Positions 36,759 to 48,970 are shown, counted from the first letter of the stretch. The stretch: 64,000 bases of DNA from Phanerochaete sordida (GCA_019973155.2 BPQB01000001.1:1860001-1924000); one strand, 5' to 3'. Program-made: numbers and translations. The notes: a model not told the origin generated them from the letters alone.

Positions 36759-38212
36759 ATGTCCGTTCCAGAGCAGCACGAAGCCTCCTTCAGGTGGTGA
36801 GTGCACCTCTTCTTCAGCCCGACGTCCGCGCTCAGCTCGGCACAGGCCGCACCAGGGAGCCAACGACGTAATCGTCACCGGTGACTTCGATGCTGTGAGT
36901 TCTGCCCATCTACCACCATCCTTGACGCTCAACGCATAACCTGCAGTGGTCCTGTGCCCACCATCTCTCTCGCACCGACTCGGGCAAGTTCGAGGGCAAG
37001 GTGCCGGTCCCCTGGGGTCGCAAGGTCGCTTACAAATACATCGTCGACGGACGGTGGACCACCACGGATGACCAACCCACCGAGTGGGACCCACAGGGGT
37101 TTGTGAACAACGTTTACAACGCACCTGCCCGCCCTGCTCCTCCTGAGCCGTCGGCCCCTGAAGCCGAATCCCCCGCTGCTCCGGAGGGCACAGGTATCAT
37201 CCCGAACGTCATCTCTTCCGTGACGAACGCTGCCGTGGCTATGGTTGAAGCGATTGCCCCTGGAACGACCGAAACCCTCCAGCCGACGCCTGCTGTAGAG
37301 GACGAGGCGAATGAGGTTGTCCTGGCGGAGACGGCCCACGAGGAGGTGACGGTGGTCGAATCTGCGCCCCCCGAGGCCGCACCCGAGCCCGAAGCACAGG
37401 CAGAGGCTTCCCCCGCTCCCGCCCCGGAGGAACCAACACCGCACCAGGATATCACTGCTGAAGCAGTTCTACCTCAGCCCGCCGAGCAAATCGAAGCCGC
37501 GCCTGTGGTTCCGGTCCCGGTGCTGCCTTTAGCTGCAGAAGAGCAGGACAAGCAACTCGAGACGACTATCGTCGAGGGAACAGCGACCAGCCAGCCTGAG
37601 GCCGCAGTGGAACCGTCTACCCATACCCCAGTGGACGCGCCCGTTACGAACGGACACGCCGAGGCGCTGGAGACTACAGTCATCGAGGGCACTGTCACGA
37701 AAGAGTCGGAGCCCTCCGTGGAAGCGTCCACGCACGTCCCCGCTCCGTCGACGCCGGAAACTGTCACCTCAAACGTCACGTCGAACGGCACCCTGGTCGA
37801 GCCGTCGACGCATACCCCCGCTGCGCCCGCAGACAAAGCGGCCGAGCCCACCACCTCAAACGGCGTAGAGGCCAAGCCTGAGGCGATTGCGCTCCCGCAG
37901 CCTACGCCCGCAGAGGTTCCGCTGCCGGAGACCCCCGCCGCGAACGGCAACGGCAAGGCAACCCCGGCCGAGCCGTCCTCGAGTACGACCACGCCGCAGA
38001 CGTCACCACGCAAGGACCACAAGCGCGCGTTCCCGTCGTTCGGCAAGCACCGCCGGTCGTCGTCGATCACGTCCACGAGCACGCACGGCGCGGACGAGCA
38101 CGGCGTGAGCAACGGCAGCAGCCCCGCCGGCACACAACGCAAGAAGCGCAACAGCATCTTTGGCAAGATCCGCGACATATTCTCGGACGCGCCGAAGAAG
38201 ACCCACGCGTAA
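36759..38212 (+). CDS. CBM48 (AMPK-type glycogen-binding) protein with long repetitive Pro/Glu/Thr tail
   Basis: Three exons (36759-36796, 36846-36894, 36947-38212) give 450 residues. The first 85 residues form the domain found in AMPK beta subunits and yeast Crp1/Mdg1: ASFRWPHQGANDVIVTGDFD, AWSCAHHLSRTDSGKFEGKV, PVPWGRKVAYKYIVDGRWTT and PTEWDPQGFVNNVYNA. Trp residues for carbohydrate stacking are present. The remaining 360 residues are Ala/Pro/Glu/Thr-rich with imperfect repeats of LETT(I/V)(V/I)EGT and VE(P/A)STH(T/V)P (about 37552-37830), then a basic Ser-rich end (KRAFPSFGKHRRSSSITSTS, KKRNSIFGKIRDIFSD). No kinase-interacting C-terminal AMPK beta domain exists, so it is not the AMPK subunit; Crp1/Mdg1-like roles are possible but unproven. 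Confidence 0.85.
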
Positions 38213-38865
38213 GCCTCGGCGATGTGTTCACGACTGTCACGCCAAGGTCGGCCGCGAGGGACCTACATAGATGTTCACGTTTTCTCATGACCTGGTACGA
38301 TATGCCTTACACGATATTACTTATTCGCTTTTCCCCCGCCTCGATCCGTGTACCCCCTCTGTCTTAGCCCGCTCTTACCTCCTCCTCGTCTTGCTATCCG
38401 CTGGTCTCGCGTCGTGTTCTGGATTTCTGTGTGTACCTTATATAGTCTTTACTTTTACCTCTTTCTTGTCTTCCTGCCTGTCCTGTTATCCCTTGTCGCA
38501 ATATATCTGGTCTTCATCGTTATTATCACCTCAGCTAGTCAGTCATGACTTCGCTCTATGTGGCTGAGGGAACTGAGAGCCTCTTGCGAAGGCTCTAGTC
38601 GGAAGTCTTGTCGCTTAGCCTCACGCGCGCGGAGAATGATTTTGTATCGCTCTCCAAATGTATTAGTGCATACACCGGATTAGATGTACAACAAGCTCTT
38701 GGAGCGAGGACAGAGAGGCACTGCCAACAAGGTATCAAGCAGATAATGCGGAGAAGCACACGCGCTGACGCGGTTAACGAAGAAAGAAGAGTCCGAAATC
38801 TCAGCCAAGGTCCTCTAGACCGCAGTGTCCATATTCACAGCCCGAAGCGCCTACACAGGGGATGA
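38213..38865. other. Convergent intergenic region, T-rich
   Basis: About 650 nt between the stop codons of the CBM48 and ferritin-like genes. Much of 38290-38550 is C/T-rich, as expected for 3' UTR sequence. Short open frames there are Leu/Ser/Tyr-rich through composition and were not accepted as genes. Confidence 0.5.
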
Positions 38866-40366
38866 TCACAGCTTGACGTCCGCCGCCTGGACGGTGGTCC
38901 ATCCAATGACATCGAGCGCACCGTTGCTGACGGGGCCAGTGTACATGTTGGGGCCGCCAGGCGCGAGGACGACCGACGTCGCGCCGGACGCCGCGTTGTT
39001 GGCAGCCACAGGCGCACTGGGCGCCGCGGCGGCAGCAGCGGCCGCGTCGGTGGAGCTGGCAGGCGGGACGACGAGCGTCGTCGGGCTGGGCGAGGCACTC
39101 GCGAGGATCGAGCTTGCCTGGTCGGGCGTGATGGTCGTGACCGTCGTGCTTGTGCTGGCGGACGCGGAGGCGGTCGACGAGCCGTCGGCGGGCGCGGCGG
39201 AGGCGGCGGCGGGGGCGCCTGCGCTCGTGCGCACGAGCGCGCTCAGGGCCTCGGGGACGGTGTCGATGTAGGCCATGGTCGGGCCCGCAAGGAGCGAGTT
39301 CGTCGCCTGGTCGCGGATGTTGTTCGCGAGCGGCTGGCCGTCGGAGGTGACGTAGATCGCGACGGGGCCGTTCACGCCCGCGGGGACAACGCACTGGTTG
39401 TATGGGAGCGCGATGGCGAAGGGGGCGCCGCCGAGCATCATCTGGCAGAAGAGGCTCTGGAGGAAAATCAGGATTTGCGGTACCCTCCTGAGAGGAGACA
39501 GCTCACATCGGTGCTAACGCTTCCGTTGAGCGCGGAGGAAGAGAACGTCAATGACGTGCCAGGCGCAACGGTACCAGTGTTGGTTATCGCGAGCGAAGGG
39601 TTGGCTAAGCATAATACAGTTTAGTGAGCCATCTCAGCTTGATGGTGAGGATACGCACCGGGAACGCCGACATCGCAGCCAGAGATGAAGGAGCCGGCAA
39701 TGGCCAGTACCTGCGAAGGCGAGAAGGGGATATCGAACGCCTGTGGGATTGCGCTGCCACCGTTGAGGATGTTCAGGACGGTCTGGTGGCGGGCCTCAAC
39801 AGTCACGATGGATGCTGCGTCGGTAAGCAACACAGGATCATCGAGAAGATGAGCGGCGCCGAGGTAGGCAGCAACGCCCAAGTTCTCGACGACACGAGCA
39901 GTCGCTGCCATGGTAGTGACATCGGTGAGGATCGAATCAAAGTTGAATGTGCATCCACTGATCGGCTGGTCTCCCAACGATTGAATAAGCGACTGTACAA
40001 AGAAGTCAGCACTATAGATGTAGTCAAGAGGGGGGTATACGTACCTCGAGCACGGTCGTATGTGTAGACTCATCGATCTGAATAGCTGTGAATTGTTGGA
40101 CGGCAACGTCGGACGAGACGAATCCTGCTGAGGTAAAGTCGGTCACTTGGAACTTCTGGAGAGCTTCTGAGTAGAACTGCGTCTCGAGTTGCTCAAGCAC
40201 GTGGGCGAATTCTGGGTATCTACGATAAGCCTCGACTCTCGGGGGGAATTGCGTTGTAAGACTCACTCATAACCAGGAGGTCATTCGCGGAGGCCGTCCT
40301 CTTGAAAGGAAGGGCCGAGGCGAGGAAAGGGGCCGCGAGAGCAATGAAAGTGGTTGAGATGCGCAT
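38866..40366 (-). CDS. Secreted ferritin-like (Rds1 type) protein with Ala/Ser-rich tail
   Basis: About 390 residues. Starts with a signal peptide (MRISTTFIALAAPFLASALP, then FKR). The ferritin_2 fold follows: VLEQLETQFYSEALQKFQV, IQIDESTHTTVLE, TFNFDSILTDVTTMAATARV, VENLGVAAYLGAAHLLDDPV and ASIVTVEARHQTVLNILNGG. Glu and E-x2-H (DESTH, EARHQ) positions match the metal-binding helices of the superfamily, though enzymatic or storage activity is unproven. S. pombe Rds1 responds to stress and nutrients. After GGAPFAIALPYNQCVVPAGV comes a long Ala/Ser/Thr/Pro-rich segment and a short ordered end (GALDVIGWTTVQAADVKL). No GPI signal is visible. Confidence 0.85.
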
Positions 40367-41049
40367 GATGAACCTTGAAATCCTGCTGTCAAAGCAAGAA
40401 GAGCCTGCCGGAGAGCGAATACGAAAAGCGAACGAAAGGAATGACCAGGGGCGCTACCGGGCAGCCCAACAAAAAGCTGGAAGCGAGTCAGGACACCGCT
40501 CGAAAACAGACTGGCAGAGCACGTACCGCAGGCGAAGGCGAGGAGAAAGAAAGGGTTAGCGGACTGCCCGCCCTTGGCGACATCTTATACTCGCGCAAAT
40601 TGAGCTGCTGATCAGTTGGCTCGCGCGGGGAGACCGGCCTCGATCAGTTGCGCCTTCAGCTTGAGTTGCCATGGCAACAAGCATCCTGACTTCGTCACGC
40701 TAACCTAAATTCGCAAGGAATGCACATTTCCCCTGAATCCGAACTGTACCCGAGTGTGCGATCCTCGCAGCTCGACGCCAGCCTGGCCTTCGCCACAAAG
40801 CCTCAGCCAGCGCTTGGCGATGGCGTTGAGAGGCCGATTCGTGTCGTTCACAGCCTATCCGAACGCTCGCATACACGAACGTCGAACGAAGTCCCCGGGT
40901 GATGGAAACTGCATATCGAAAGTTACTAGTGATCGTCACCTAGGCGGTGGCCCAAAGGACCGGAACCTGCACATGCTTTCATCGTCCCCTCCCATCGAGC
41001 GGCGGTGTCGAGATACGGCGGTAGAGGGACACGCCCTCAGGAACGTCTA
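40367..41049. promoter_or_regulatory. Intergenic region upstream of the ferritin-like gene
   Basis: About 680 nt that must contain the ferritin-like gene's promoter and the 3' flank of the carboxypeptidase gene. No TATA consensus is obvious and small open frames show no homology. Confidence 0.4.
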
Positions 41050-43066
41050 TCAAATATCCTCGCCAGCCAGCCATCTGGAGACCATCGCAAAGGATTCCGC
41101 GGGCTTGTCGTGAGGAACTGGCCCAAAGCCATCAGTCCCACGCTTTGCAGCTCAAAGATGGCATCCTGAACTTACCCATATGTCCCGCGCCCCGGATAGT
41201 CGCAAAGGTAAGCGGACCAGCCGACTTAGTCTCGCCTGCCTTATGCCCATCGACGGTCCAATCGTGCCACTCCGCGGCATTGTAGGCGTCCGCGCCCGTC
41301 CACTCCAGCTTGTCTACCCAGAGCTTGTTGGCGACCCAGTTGCATTGCCAGTCGTACGTGCCCGCGTAGATCAACACGCGGATTCCGCGTTCCAGGAGGC
41401 CTGAGACGTAGTATTGGGAAGGGACCGCCCATTTGTCCATGTGCGCGTTGAAATTCCTACCTACCTGCGGACTGCAGGACGTGAAGTTCCCAGGTGACTC
41501 GGCACCCAAAAGCTTCCGGATATCTTGGCGGTCCAGGAAGTTAGCGATGGCCGAGTTCTCCAAATAGCACAAGGAGTCTCCGAGGCACATCTGTGGAGAT
41601 ATGAGGGACCAATGAAAAGGAATTCTGCTTGGCGACCGCACCTTAGAGATATCGTACACGTTTCTTCCTGCGAAATATGGTGAGAATATGAAGTGAGAAA
41701 CTGCGGATCACGTACCACTTGCCCAATAGCCAGTGCTGAGGAAGGCGTCGCAGAAACTGACAGCTGCGCGGCAGTTGGTCGGGTCGAATTGGTCAACACA
41801 GCCCTCGCGCATAGCGGCGTTGCAGCGAGGAAGCTGAACAACATAAGCTCAACAGTGTCGGGGACTACGCAGCGGACGCACAGCGATCTTCATCTGCACA
41901 CATGTGCTTATCTTTTGGAACGGAACTTCAAGAGCAGCCGTTCCGCACTCAATCTCGTAGCGGCCATCGTACAAGCTGATGGGCTGTCAGAAGGCATCGG
42001 AAAGAGAGTGATGAAGAATACGAACGTTGACACGTCTGTGATGCCATTCCCGATGAGAACACTCTTGAGGTTGATTGTTGACAAGCCCTTGCTCTTCGCC
42101 AATTGGTTCTGATCGTGAATATAACTGGCGAAAGCGGGCAGGTAGCGTCCCTGTGTTGATGTGTTAGCTATGTCATTGAGACGAGATCACGTTCTTATAT
42201 CTTACGCCATACGATTCGCCGGACAAGTGTATCGGTCGTCCAGAAAATTCCTTGAAAGTCTCAAAGAATATGGTGATGAAAGCGTGTATATTCCTCGCCG
42301 CGTCTTCGGTCGTTCCGACGCTTTCGCCATAGTCGGCGTAGGAGTAGCCTACTCCAACACTGAGGGGTATTTAGACTCGACATGAAAGAGAAACTGGCAA
42401 GCTCACGGTTGATCCAAGAAGAAGATGTTGGCATGGTTGTTCCAAGAATGAGGATTCCAAACGGTACCATTCGTTGACTCGTTTTTCATGTCGATGTTGC
42501 ACGGCCCTGCCGCATTCGTTCGTGATAGCATACGACATCGTAGAATTGTTTCCGCTCACCAAGTTCCATGAGCAGTCCCGTGGCAGAGGAGCAACCAGGG
42601 CCTATCAACGATATTAACCCGAGCAAGCGTCCTTACAATGTACGGGAGACATACCGCCGTTGATCCACATCATAACATCATCTCCTACGAGTCAGTCGCA
42701 CTCAAATAAGCACCGGGTACTGACATACCTTTGGCGGGGTCTTGTCGACTCTCGAAGAAATAGAAAAACATATGTTTCGCGCCGTCATCCACATCGAGGT
42801 AACCGGTATACACGCTGTAACAGTCGTAAGAGCGTGTCAATACGGAACCTGGGATCTTACTTCACTGTAGGGTCACAAAAGTCAGTCTTCTTCACGCGAA
42901 CTTGGTGTCGACCGAAGCTAGGGTGTGTCAGGGTTGTGTATTCGTTCTGGGCTGTCACGGCCGTGGACAAGGTGAGCGCGTTTGTGCTCAAGCCCTGGCC
43001 ATCCACGCTCTGTACCGTGGAGAAAGCAGCCAGTACAGCCGAGAAGAGACTCAGCAGACCGTACAT
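41050..43066 (-). CDS. Serine carboxypeptidase (S10 family, carboxypeptidase Y type)
   Basis: Secreted or vacuolar exopeptidase of about 500 residues in many short exons. Signal peptide MYGLLSLFSAVLAAFSTVQS. Catalytic and structural motifs in order: VDDGAKHMFFYFFESR, the oxyanion segment MWINGGPGCSS, NIFFLDQPVGVGYSYADYGE, the nucleophile motif LSGESYGGRYLPAFASYIHD, KSVLIGNGITD, then RGIRVLIYAGTYDWQCNWVA containing the acidic triad residue, and IRGAGHMVPHDKPAESFAM with the catalytic His. The GESYGGRY and GHMVPHDKP boxes identify family S10. The middle part near 41600-41900 (SATPSSALAIG region) is the hardest to splice and exon borders there are uncertain. The frame ends SRWLAGEDI. Confidence 0.9.
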
Positions 43067-43383
43067 GACGGTCAAGGTCTGAGATGTCGAGAGCACCCGC
43101 TATCGCGAGTCGATGGCATTTCCCAGCGTGGTGAGAGCCTGAGTGCCGCGGTCCATGTGCTGGTTACTAGACGCCCGAATCGCGTGGAGGCGCTTCCGCA
43201 GGTTCGGGATACTTCCTGATTTGGACGGCGGTCACACGCTTTCGCAAGAACTCAAAATTTCTGGTTGAGTGCAAGCACTTGTCACTCGCTGCTGCTCGAC
43301 CGTCGGGACCAGCGCCGGCTGTTGGCTCTATCTTCTCTCTTTGCTCCCCCTTCTCTCTCTTTCAATCCTGGTGACGACAAAAA
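43067..43383. promoter_or_regulatory. Divergent promoter region of carboxypeptidase and NOP58
   Basis: About 317 nt between divergent start codons. The NOP58 side carries a C/T-rich tract (about 43325-43370) just before the ATG. No specific element was identified. Confidence 0.45.
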
Positions 43384-45372
43384 ATGCTGGTCCTCTACGA
43401 AACATCACTGGGCTACTGTCTCTTCAAGGTCACCGATTCCGAAAAGGCCCAGAGCGGGGATGTCTGGCAGGAGTTCGACACACCCGAGAGGGCGAACAAA
43501 CTGTGAGCTTTTGTGGTGGTCTTGCATTCTAGTAAACATTCTCAACATGCATTTTCTCGTGCAGCTTGAAGCTTAAGTCGCTCCACCGCTTCACCTCGAC
43601 TGCTACCGCCGTAGAGGAAATTACCGCCATCCAGGAAGGCAAACTCGGAAAGGGCTTGAAGCAGTTCCTCTCAGATGAGATTGTGAACAAGGGCAAGGGC
43701 AAGGAGCAGCTGTTGGTTGCGGACCCCAAGCTCGGTATACATCCATGTCCTCGTGCCCCCGAGGCTTGACTGACATTTTTTGCAGGTCACTCAATAACCA
43801 AGAAGCTCGGCATCAAGGTGCTCGCAGGAACCGTGGAGGATGCGTATGCAGAGATGTTCCGTGGTATCCGTGAACAGCTCGGTGCCCTCCTTGACGGCCT
43901 CGACCCCAAGGATCTCGCGACCATGAGCCTGGGTCTCAGTCACTCACTATCACGGTGCGTTCTCCTGTAGGGTCATTCCCTACGCTGGTGAAGCTGACGA
44001 CACCGCCAGGTTCAAGCTCAAGTTCTCTCCTGACAAGGTCGACACCATGGTCGTTCAGGCTGTCGCACTTTTGGATGACCTTGACAAGGAGATTAACATT
44101 TACGCCATGCGTGTCAAGGTCCGTTCCGTCGAATATTTCGCGACTCTCGCGGTAATCTGACCTGTACTCAGGAATGGTACGGCTGGCACTTCCCCGAACT
44201 TGCTAAAATCATCGTCGACAACCTCGCATTCGCCAAGGTCATCAAGGCGATGGGTTTCCGCACAAACGCGGCGACGACCGACTTCTCTACTATTCTTCCT
44301 GAGGACCTTGAGGCGACAGTAAAGGCTGCCGCAGAGATTTCAATGGGTACTGAGATCTCCGACTCCGATATCGCCCACATACACTCGCTCTGCGACCAGG
44401 TCATTGCCATCACTGCCTACCGCCAGCAGCTCGCGGAGTACCTCCGGAACCGTATGAACGCGATCGCACCGAACCTGACAGCTCTCGTTGGCGAGCTTGT
44501 CGGTGCTCGCCTCATCAGCCACGCAGGCAGCCTGCTCAGCTTGGCTAAGCACCCCGCATCCACCGTTCAGATCCTTGGTGCCGAGAAGGCCCTCTTCCGC
44601 GCATTGAAGACGAAGCACGACACGCCCAAGTACGGTCTCATCTACCACGCTTCGCTTATTGGCCAGGCACCACCAAAGCTGAAGGGAAAGGTCGGTCATC
44701 GTCCCCTCTTGTGTGAAAAAGTATGGTACTGATCGGGTGACGCGACAGATGGCTCGTATGGTCGCCACAAAAGCCGCACTATCAATACGCGTGGACGCGC
44801 TCACAGACGCGGACGATAAGTCAGAGCCGACCGCACCTACGATCGGTATCGAGAACCGCGCCAAGCTCGAGGCGCGTTTGCGCATGCTCGAGCAGGGCGG
44901 CGACGCAAACGGCGTTCGCTCGGCGCGGACAGGCATCAAGCAGTCGAAGTTCCAGATGCAGGGCGAGACGTCGACATACAACACTGCTGTGGACGCCGTC
45001 GACCTCATGCCGACGCAGCGTGAGCCGATGGAGACGGCTCTGCAGGCGGCGCTGGACGTGAAGGCGGAGAAGAAGAAGGCGAAGGAGGAAAAGAAGAAGA
45101 AGAAGGCCGAGAAGGTGAAGGTTGAGACCGAGGATGAGGACGAGAACAAGATGGACGTCGATGGCGAGGAGAGCCCGAAGAAGCGGAAAGACAAGGTATG
45201 TCCGCGTCCTTGCTTGAAAACTGTCAAGCATGCTCACGGACACTGTCAGCACGAGGAGACTGAGGAGGAGCGCAAGGCGAGGAAGAAGGCGAAGAAGGAG
45301 GCGAAGGCTGCAGCCAACGGCGACGCGTCAGGGGAGCCATCAAAGAAGAAGCGTCGAAAGTCTGAGGCGTAA
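43384..45372 (+). CDS. NOP58: NOP58, box C/D snoRNP core protein
   Basis: Nucleolar protein of about 550 residues that with NOP56, fibrillarin and SNU13 forms box C/D snoRNPs for 2'-O-methylation and pre-rRNA cleavage. N-terminal domain [20 protein letters not shown] and [20 protein letters not shown]; coiled-coil part [18 protein letters not shown] and [23 protein letters not shown] domain [60 protein letters not shown] and [15 protein letters not shown]. The C-terminus is the usual Lys/Glu-rich KKE/D tail ([18 protein letters not shown]), ending [10 protein letters not shown]. Six short introns; no snoRNA was seen in them. Confidence 0.96.
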
Positions 45373-45716
45373 CAGGCGTTTCTCGGTGTCTATCTATCGT
45401 ACTTTCTTGCTACATGTACATTCGTCCTATTTTCTCTACATCCTTGTCGTCGCGCCCACACGAGAAGGGACACGCTAGGCACCCGCACCCACTGACTGAG
45501 CCCCCTCGAGAGGCCCTGCGCAGGGCCGTTGCTGCGGCGGTAGGCGCTGGCGAACATCTTACGACTCGCGAGCATTTTGTGCAACTCACATGGGAGCCCG
45601 TCATCCTGGCCCTGCCGAGGCCAAACCCTCTTCGTAGGGACTCCCACCCCGTCGCGCTCGAATACTCACGGCACGCAACGTCTCTCCTTTCACTCACCAT
45701 TCGCTCGTGAACCGTC
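45373..45716. promoter_or_regulatory. Intergenic region NOP58 to ERG27
   Basis: About 340 nt between two plus-strand genes, containing the NOP58 3' UTR and the ERG27 promoter. No clear TATA box; no gene seen. Confidence 0.4.
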
Positions 45717-47346
45717 ATGACCGCTCCCCGGCCTATCATCATCGTCACCGGTGCGAACAGGTACGTCTCAGCGAGTGGTGCACGAGGCAGTCTGTTCACC
45801 AGCGACCGACATTCCAGCGGTGTGGGCTTCGGCATATGCCAGCGGCTGCTCTGCCACCTCTCGGAGAAGTACCCACCAGACGCGGAGCCCCAGTTCAAGT
45901 CGCTCTTCCCGGGCAAGGCGCCGCAGGACAGCGCGCCGACCGAGTCCTACGACGGCCTGACGCTCATCCTCGCGTGCCGCAGCGAGACGAAGGCCCTCGC
46001 GGCGAAGCGGCTGCTCCTCCAGCGGCTCGACCGCCACATCGCGCTCGAGAAGAGGAAGGCGGGGTACGACGGGCACGCGGAACGCTTCCGCGCGAACCTG
46101 GAGATCAACTTTCACTGCGTGGACATGTCCCTCGTGAGCTCGGTGTTCGCGTTCTGCGAGGAGGTCCGGCATACGTGAGTCCTGGACGCGCCGTGCGTAC
46201 CGTGTCGCTGACGCGCTTGCGCTGGGGCAGGTATCCGTACGTCTCGCACCTCATCTGCAACGCCGGCTGTGCGTTCTGGTCGGGCGTGAGCAAGTTCATT
46301 GCCTGCAAGCAGATCCTGCAACAGGGCCTGTCGCTGGCGATCACCATTCCGGAGTTCAAGCTGCAGCAGACGGGTGTCATGAGCAGGGACGGGCTGGGGT
46401 GTACATGGCAGAGCAACGTCTTTGGACATTACATCATGGTGCGTCTTAGCTTCACGCCAGCTACGCTGATACCACACCGCGATTAATGACACTGCTCTTC
46501 ACAGTATCGTGAACTCAAGCCGCTTTTCGAAGCGTACGCGGCACGATTCTCGCAGCCCGCTCGTCTGCTGTGGCAGAGCTCGCTGGAAGCACAACCGTGC
46601 TACTACAACCATGACGATTGGCAGCTTGTTAAGACCAATCGGTCGTATGAAGGCACGAAGTACCAGATAGACCTGATCGCCAGCACGCTGAACAAGCAGA
46701 GCTTCGAGTCTGGTGGCGAGAAGGACGCCGTGCGGCACGTTCTGATACATCCAGGCATTGCGCACAGTAACATGACAAACGGGATGGTCGACATCTTCTT
46801 CGACACCATCAAAGTCCTACTTTTCTACATCGTGAGTCGAATGGTTTTCGTCCTCCCTCGATCGGACTCTCACGATGGCTGCAGGCACGCTTCGTCTGCG
46901 GCTCGCCAAACCACCCCATCCTCCCCTACACCTCCGCCATCGCAGCGACGCACGTCGCCCTCGTCTCGATCCTCGCGCTGCCGACGGGCCTCCTCGCGTT
47001 CGCGCACCGGCGCTCTTCGGGCGACCCGCCGCCGTCGTGCTGGGACGACAGCCTCGCGACGTGCAGGTTCTACGCCGGGGGCCTGCGCTCCGCGGACGAG
47101 GCGCGCGCGGCCGAGCAGCGCGGCGCGTTCGTGCCGCTCAAGTTCAGCGCGCAGGCCGACCGCTGGGGCCGCCCGTACGTCGGCGTCGTGCCCGTGCTCG
47201 ACTGGGCGGCGAACGCGCAGGAGGGCGAGTTCTTGGTCGGCAGGTGTGAGTACCTGTACGATGCGTTCCGCAAGCTGCATGCGTCGGGCGAGAAGGCGGA
47301 CGCGAACGGACAGGCTAATGGCCATACGAATGGTCATGCGAGCTAG
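45717..47346 (+). CDS. ERG27: 3-keto-steroid reductase (ERG27), sterol C-4 demethylation complex
   Basis: Short-chain dehydrogenase reducing the 3-keto group during C-4 demethylation of sterols, acting at the endoplasmic reticulum with ERG25, ERG26 and ERG28. About 460 residues in five exons. Cofactor motif PRPIIIVTGANSGVGFGIC (TGxxxGxG, split by the first intron), LILACRSETKALAAKRLLLQ, NAG loop in HLICNAGCAFW, catalytic Ser in RLLWQSSLEA, and the Y-x3-K active site in RSYEGTKYQIDLIA. Later segments include VRHVLIHPGIAHSNMTNGMV, a hydrophobic stretch (DIFFDTIKVLLFYIARFVCG) and FRKLHASGE. It is longer than yeast Erg27, with a poorly conserved C-terminus. The family confirms a fungal genome. 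Confidence 0.92.
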
Positions 47347-47514
47347 ACGAGGGTTGGAACTTGGTTGTACTTTTGCTCCACTTACATAGAGTTATACGCA
47401 GATTAGGGTAATATCGTTTAATCCATGATACCATCGCACTTTCTATATCGCAGATGGACGGCCATGAGTACAATATAAGATAAGGATGCATAAGGTCTAT
47501 CCGAACTACATGTG

Positions 47515-48839
47515 TCATGGGGAGGGCGCGGCAGAAACTTCTGCGCCAGGTCTCTGGAAGTAAGGAATCATCCGAAGACCTTCTGGTGGCTCTCCCTCCT
47601 CTAGCATCTTCTTGCGGAACGCTCGGTCAGTCTACAACGTGCATAAGTTAACCTATACAAGAATGATCGAACTACGAGGGCACTCACCACCGCAGCTCGA
47701 GGCATACCGCGTTCGAGACCCTCTAGTAGGCTGCATGCCTTGCATAGGTCGTTGCTTGACATATAGCCGCATCGCTTGCAAACCTCTGCGAAAGCTACGG
47801 TGAGCTTCAGAGACATATGAAAAATCATACGAGACGTACGCTGGAGCTTCTGAGTCGCCTTCACCTCTTCCTTCACCTCGAACGCCTCTCCCGAATGGAT
47901 AATGTCTATAATAGCACTTGGCCGCGCCGCTTCGAGGTCCTTGAGGAACGCCCGGGCATGCCCTCGGTATGCATCCGGCGAGTATATGCACTCCGTCGAG
48001 AAGTAGTCAAGCTTCTTGAAGTAGGCGTACATGACAATCTCCTTCTCGTAAGCGTACTTGAATGGCTTCGACCGCTTGATGGTGTCCTCGCCCTGTGTGC
48101 ATATTGACGTGCATCTCCCCAAGCGGGCGATGTCTCCGCGCATGACTGTCGAGCAGGTCAGTAGCAGCCCAAGGCTCGAGAAGAGATGCGGCGCACTGTT
48201 CATGAGGACAGTCTCGGCGATGTCGTCGGCATTATGGCCCGTCACGATGTGGTCGACGTTGAGCATGGCGGCTCCTCTGTCCAAGGCCTGCCGACGGAAC
48301 ACGCCGCAGAATGTGCAGTTGTTCTTCTTGCCGACTTGGGCGACGATGGCGTCCATAGTCCAGCCATACAGCTCGTCGTAGGAGAGAATCTTCAGAGGCA
48401 TGTCGTACTGCTCCTGGTTCCGCTTCACGGTCTACACAGGGTTGAGCCGAGGCTGGTAAAGGTCACAGACGGGTGCGCACCTCTAATGAATCATCCCGGT
48501 AGCCCGTTATGCCTTCGTCTATGGAGAGGAGGAAGAGCTCGAGGCCATACTGGTAGCGGTCATTCAGTGTCTTCATCACATAGGCCAGAACAGTGGAATC
48601 TGTGGCCGGGTATTCTCAGTGCACTTTCGGGGGCAGGGGTCGGATTGCACACCTTTACCACCAGATGCGCCTATCGCTACACGGTCTCCGGGCTTGAAGA
48701 GGCTGGCCTGTTTGATGGTGTTGTGGACCTCGGTCTCGAAGACGTCGAAGAAGCAGTCCTTGCATATCTGCTGGCCGGTCTTTGGCCGCTTGAGGATGGC
48801 CCTGGCGTTGTCGCAGAGGGCGCAGGTTCGGGGCGGCAT
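47515..48839 (-). CDS. NCS6: Cytoplasmic tRNA 2-thiolation protein 1 (CTU1/NCS6)
   Basis: Adenylates U34 of tRNA-Lys, -Glu and -Gln for 2-thiolation together with NCS2, using sulfur from URM1. About 355 residues. N-terminal zinc motif [20 protein letters not shown] and [16 protein letters not shown]-loop [20 protein letters not shown] (split by an intron); [73 protein letters not shown]. The C-terminal zinc finger is [20 protein letters not shown] and the end [11 protein letters not shown]. The cluster/sulfur-handling Cys residues (CxxC and CTFC) are intact. It diverges from NOP9 with only 131 nt between starts. Confidence 0.95.
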
Positions 48840-48970
48840 GACTGTCCGCGATCAACGTTCTGTTTTTCCCCCGACGCCACAAAGCGCACCCGGCGTCTAC
48901 TGCGACTTTGATTTCCCTCCGCCTGCCAGAGCCAGAGCCCTGCTTCCTCCCCACAACAAGCGCTCCAGCC
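48840..48970. promoter_or_regulatory. Short divergent promoter between CTU1/NCS6 and NOP9
   Basis: 131 nt between the two start codons leave room only for a shared promoter. No TATA box is visible. Confidence 0.45.

Noticed and set aside
43384..45372. Intron-encoded snoRNAs in NOP58
   Set aside because: Introns are 50-60 nt and no paired C (RTGATGA) and D (CTGA) boxes were found.
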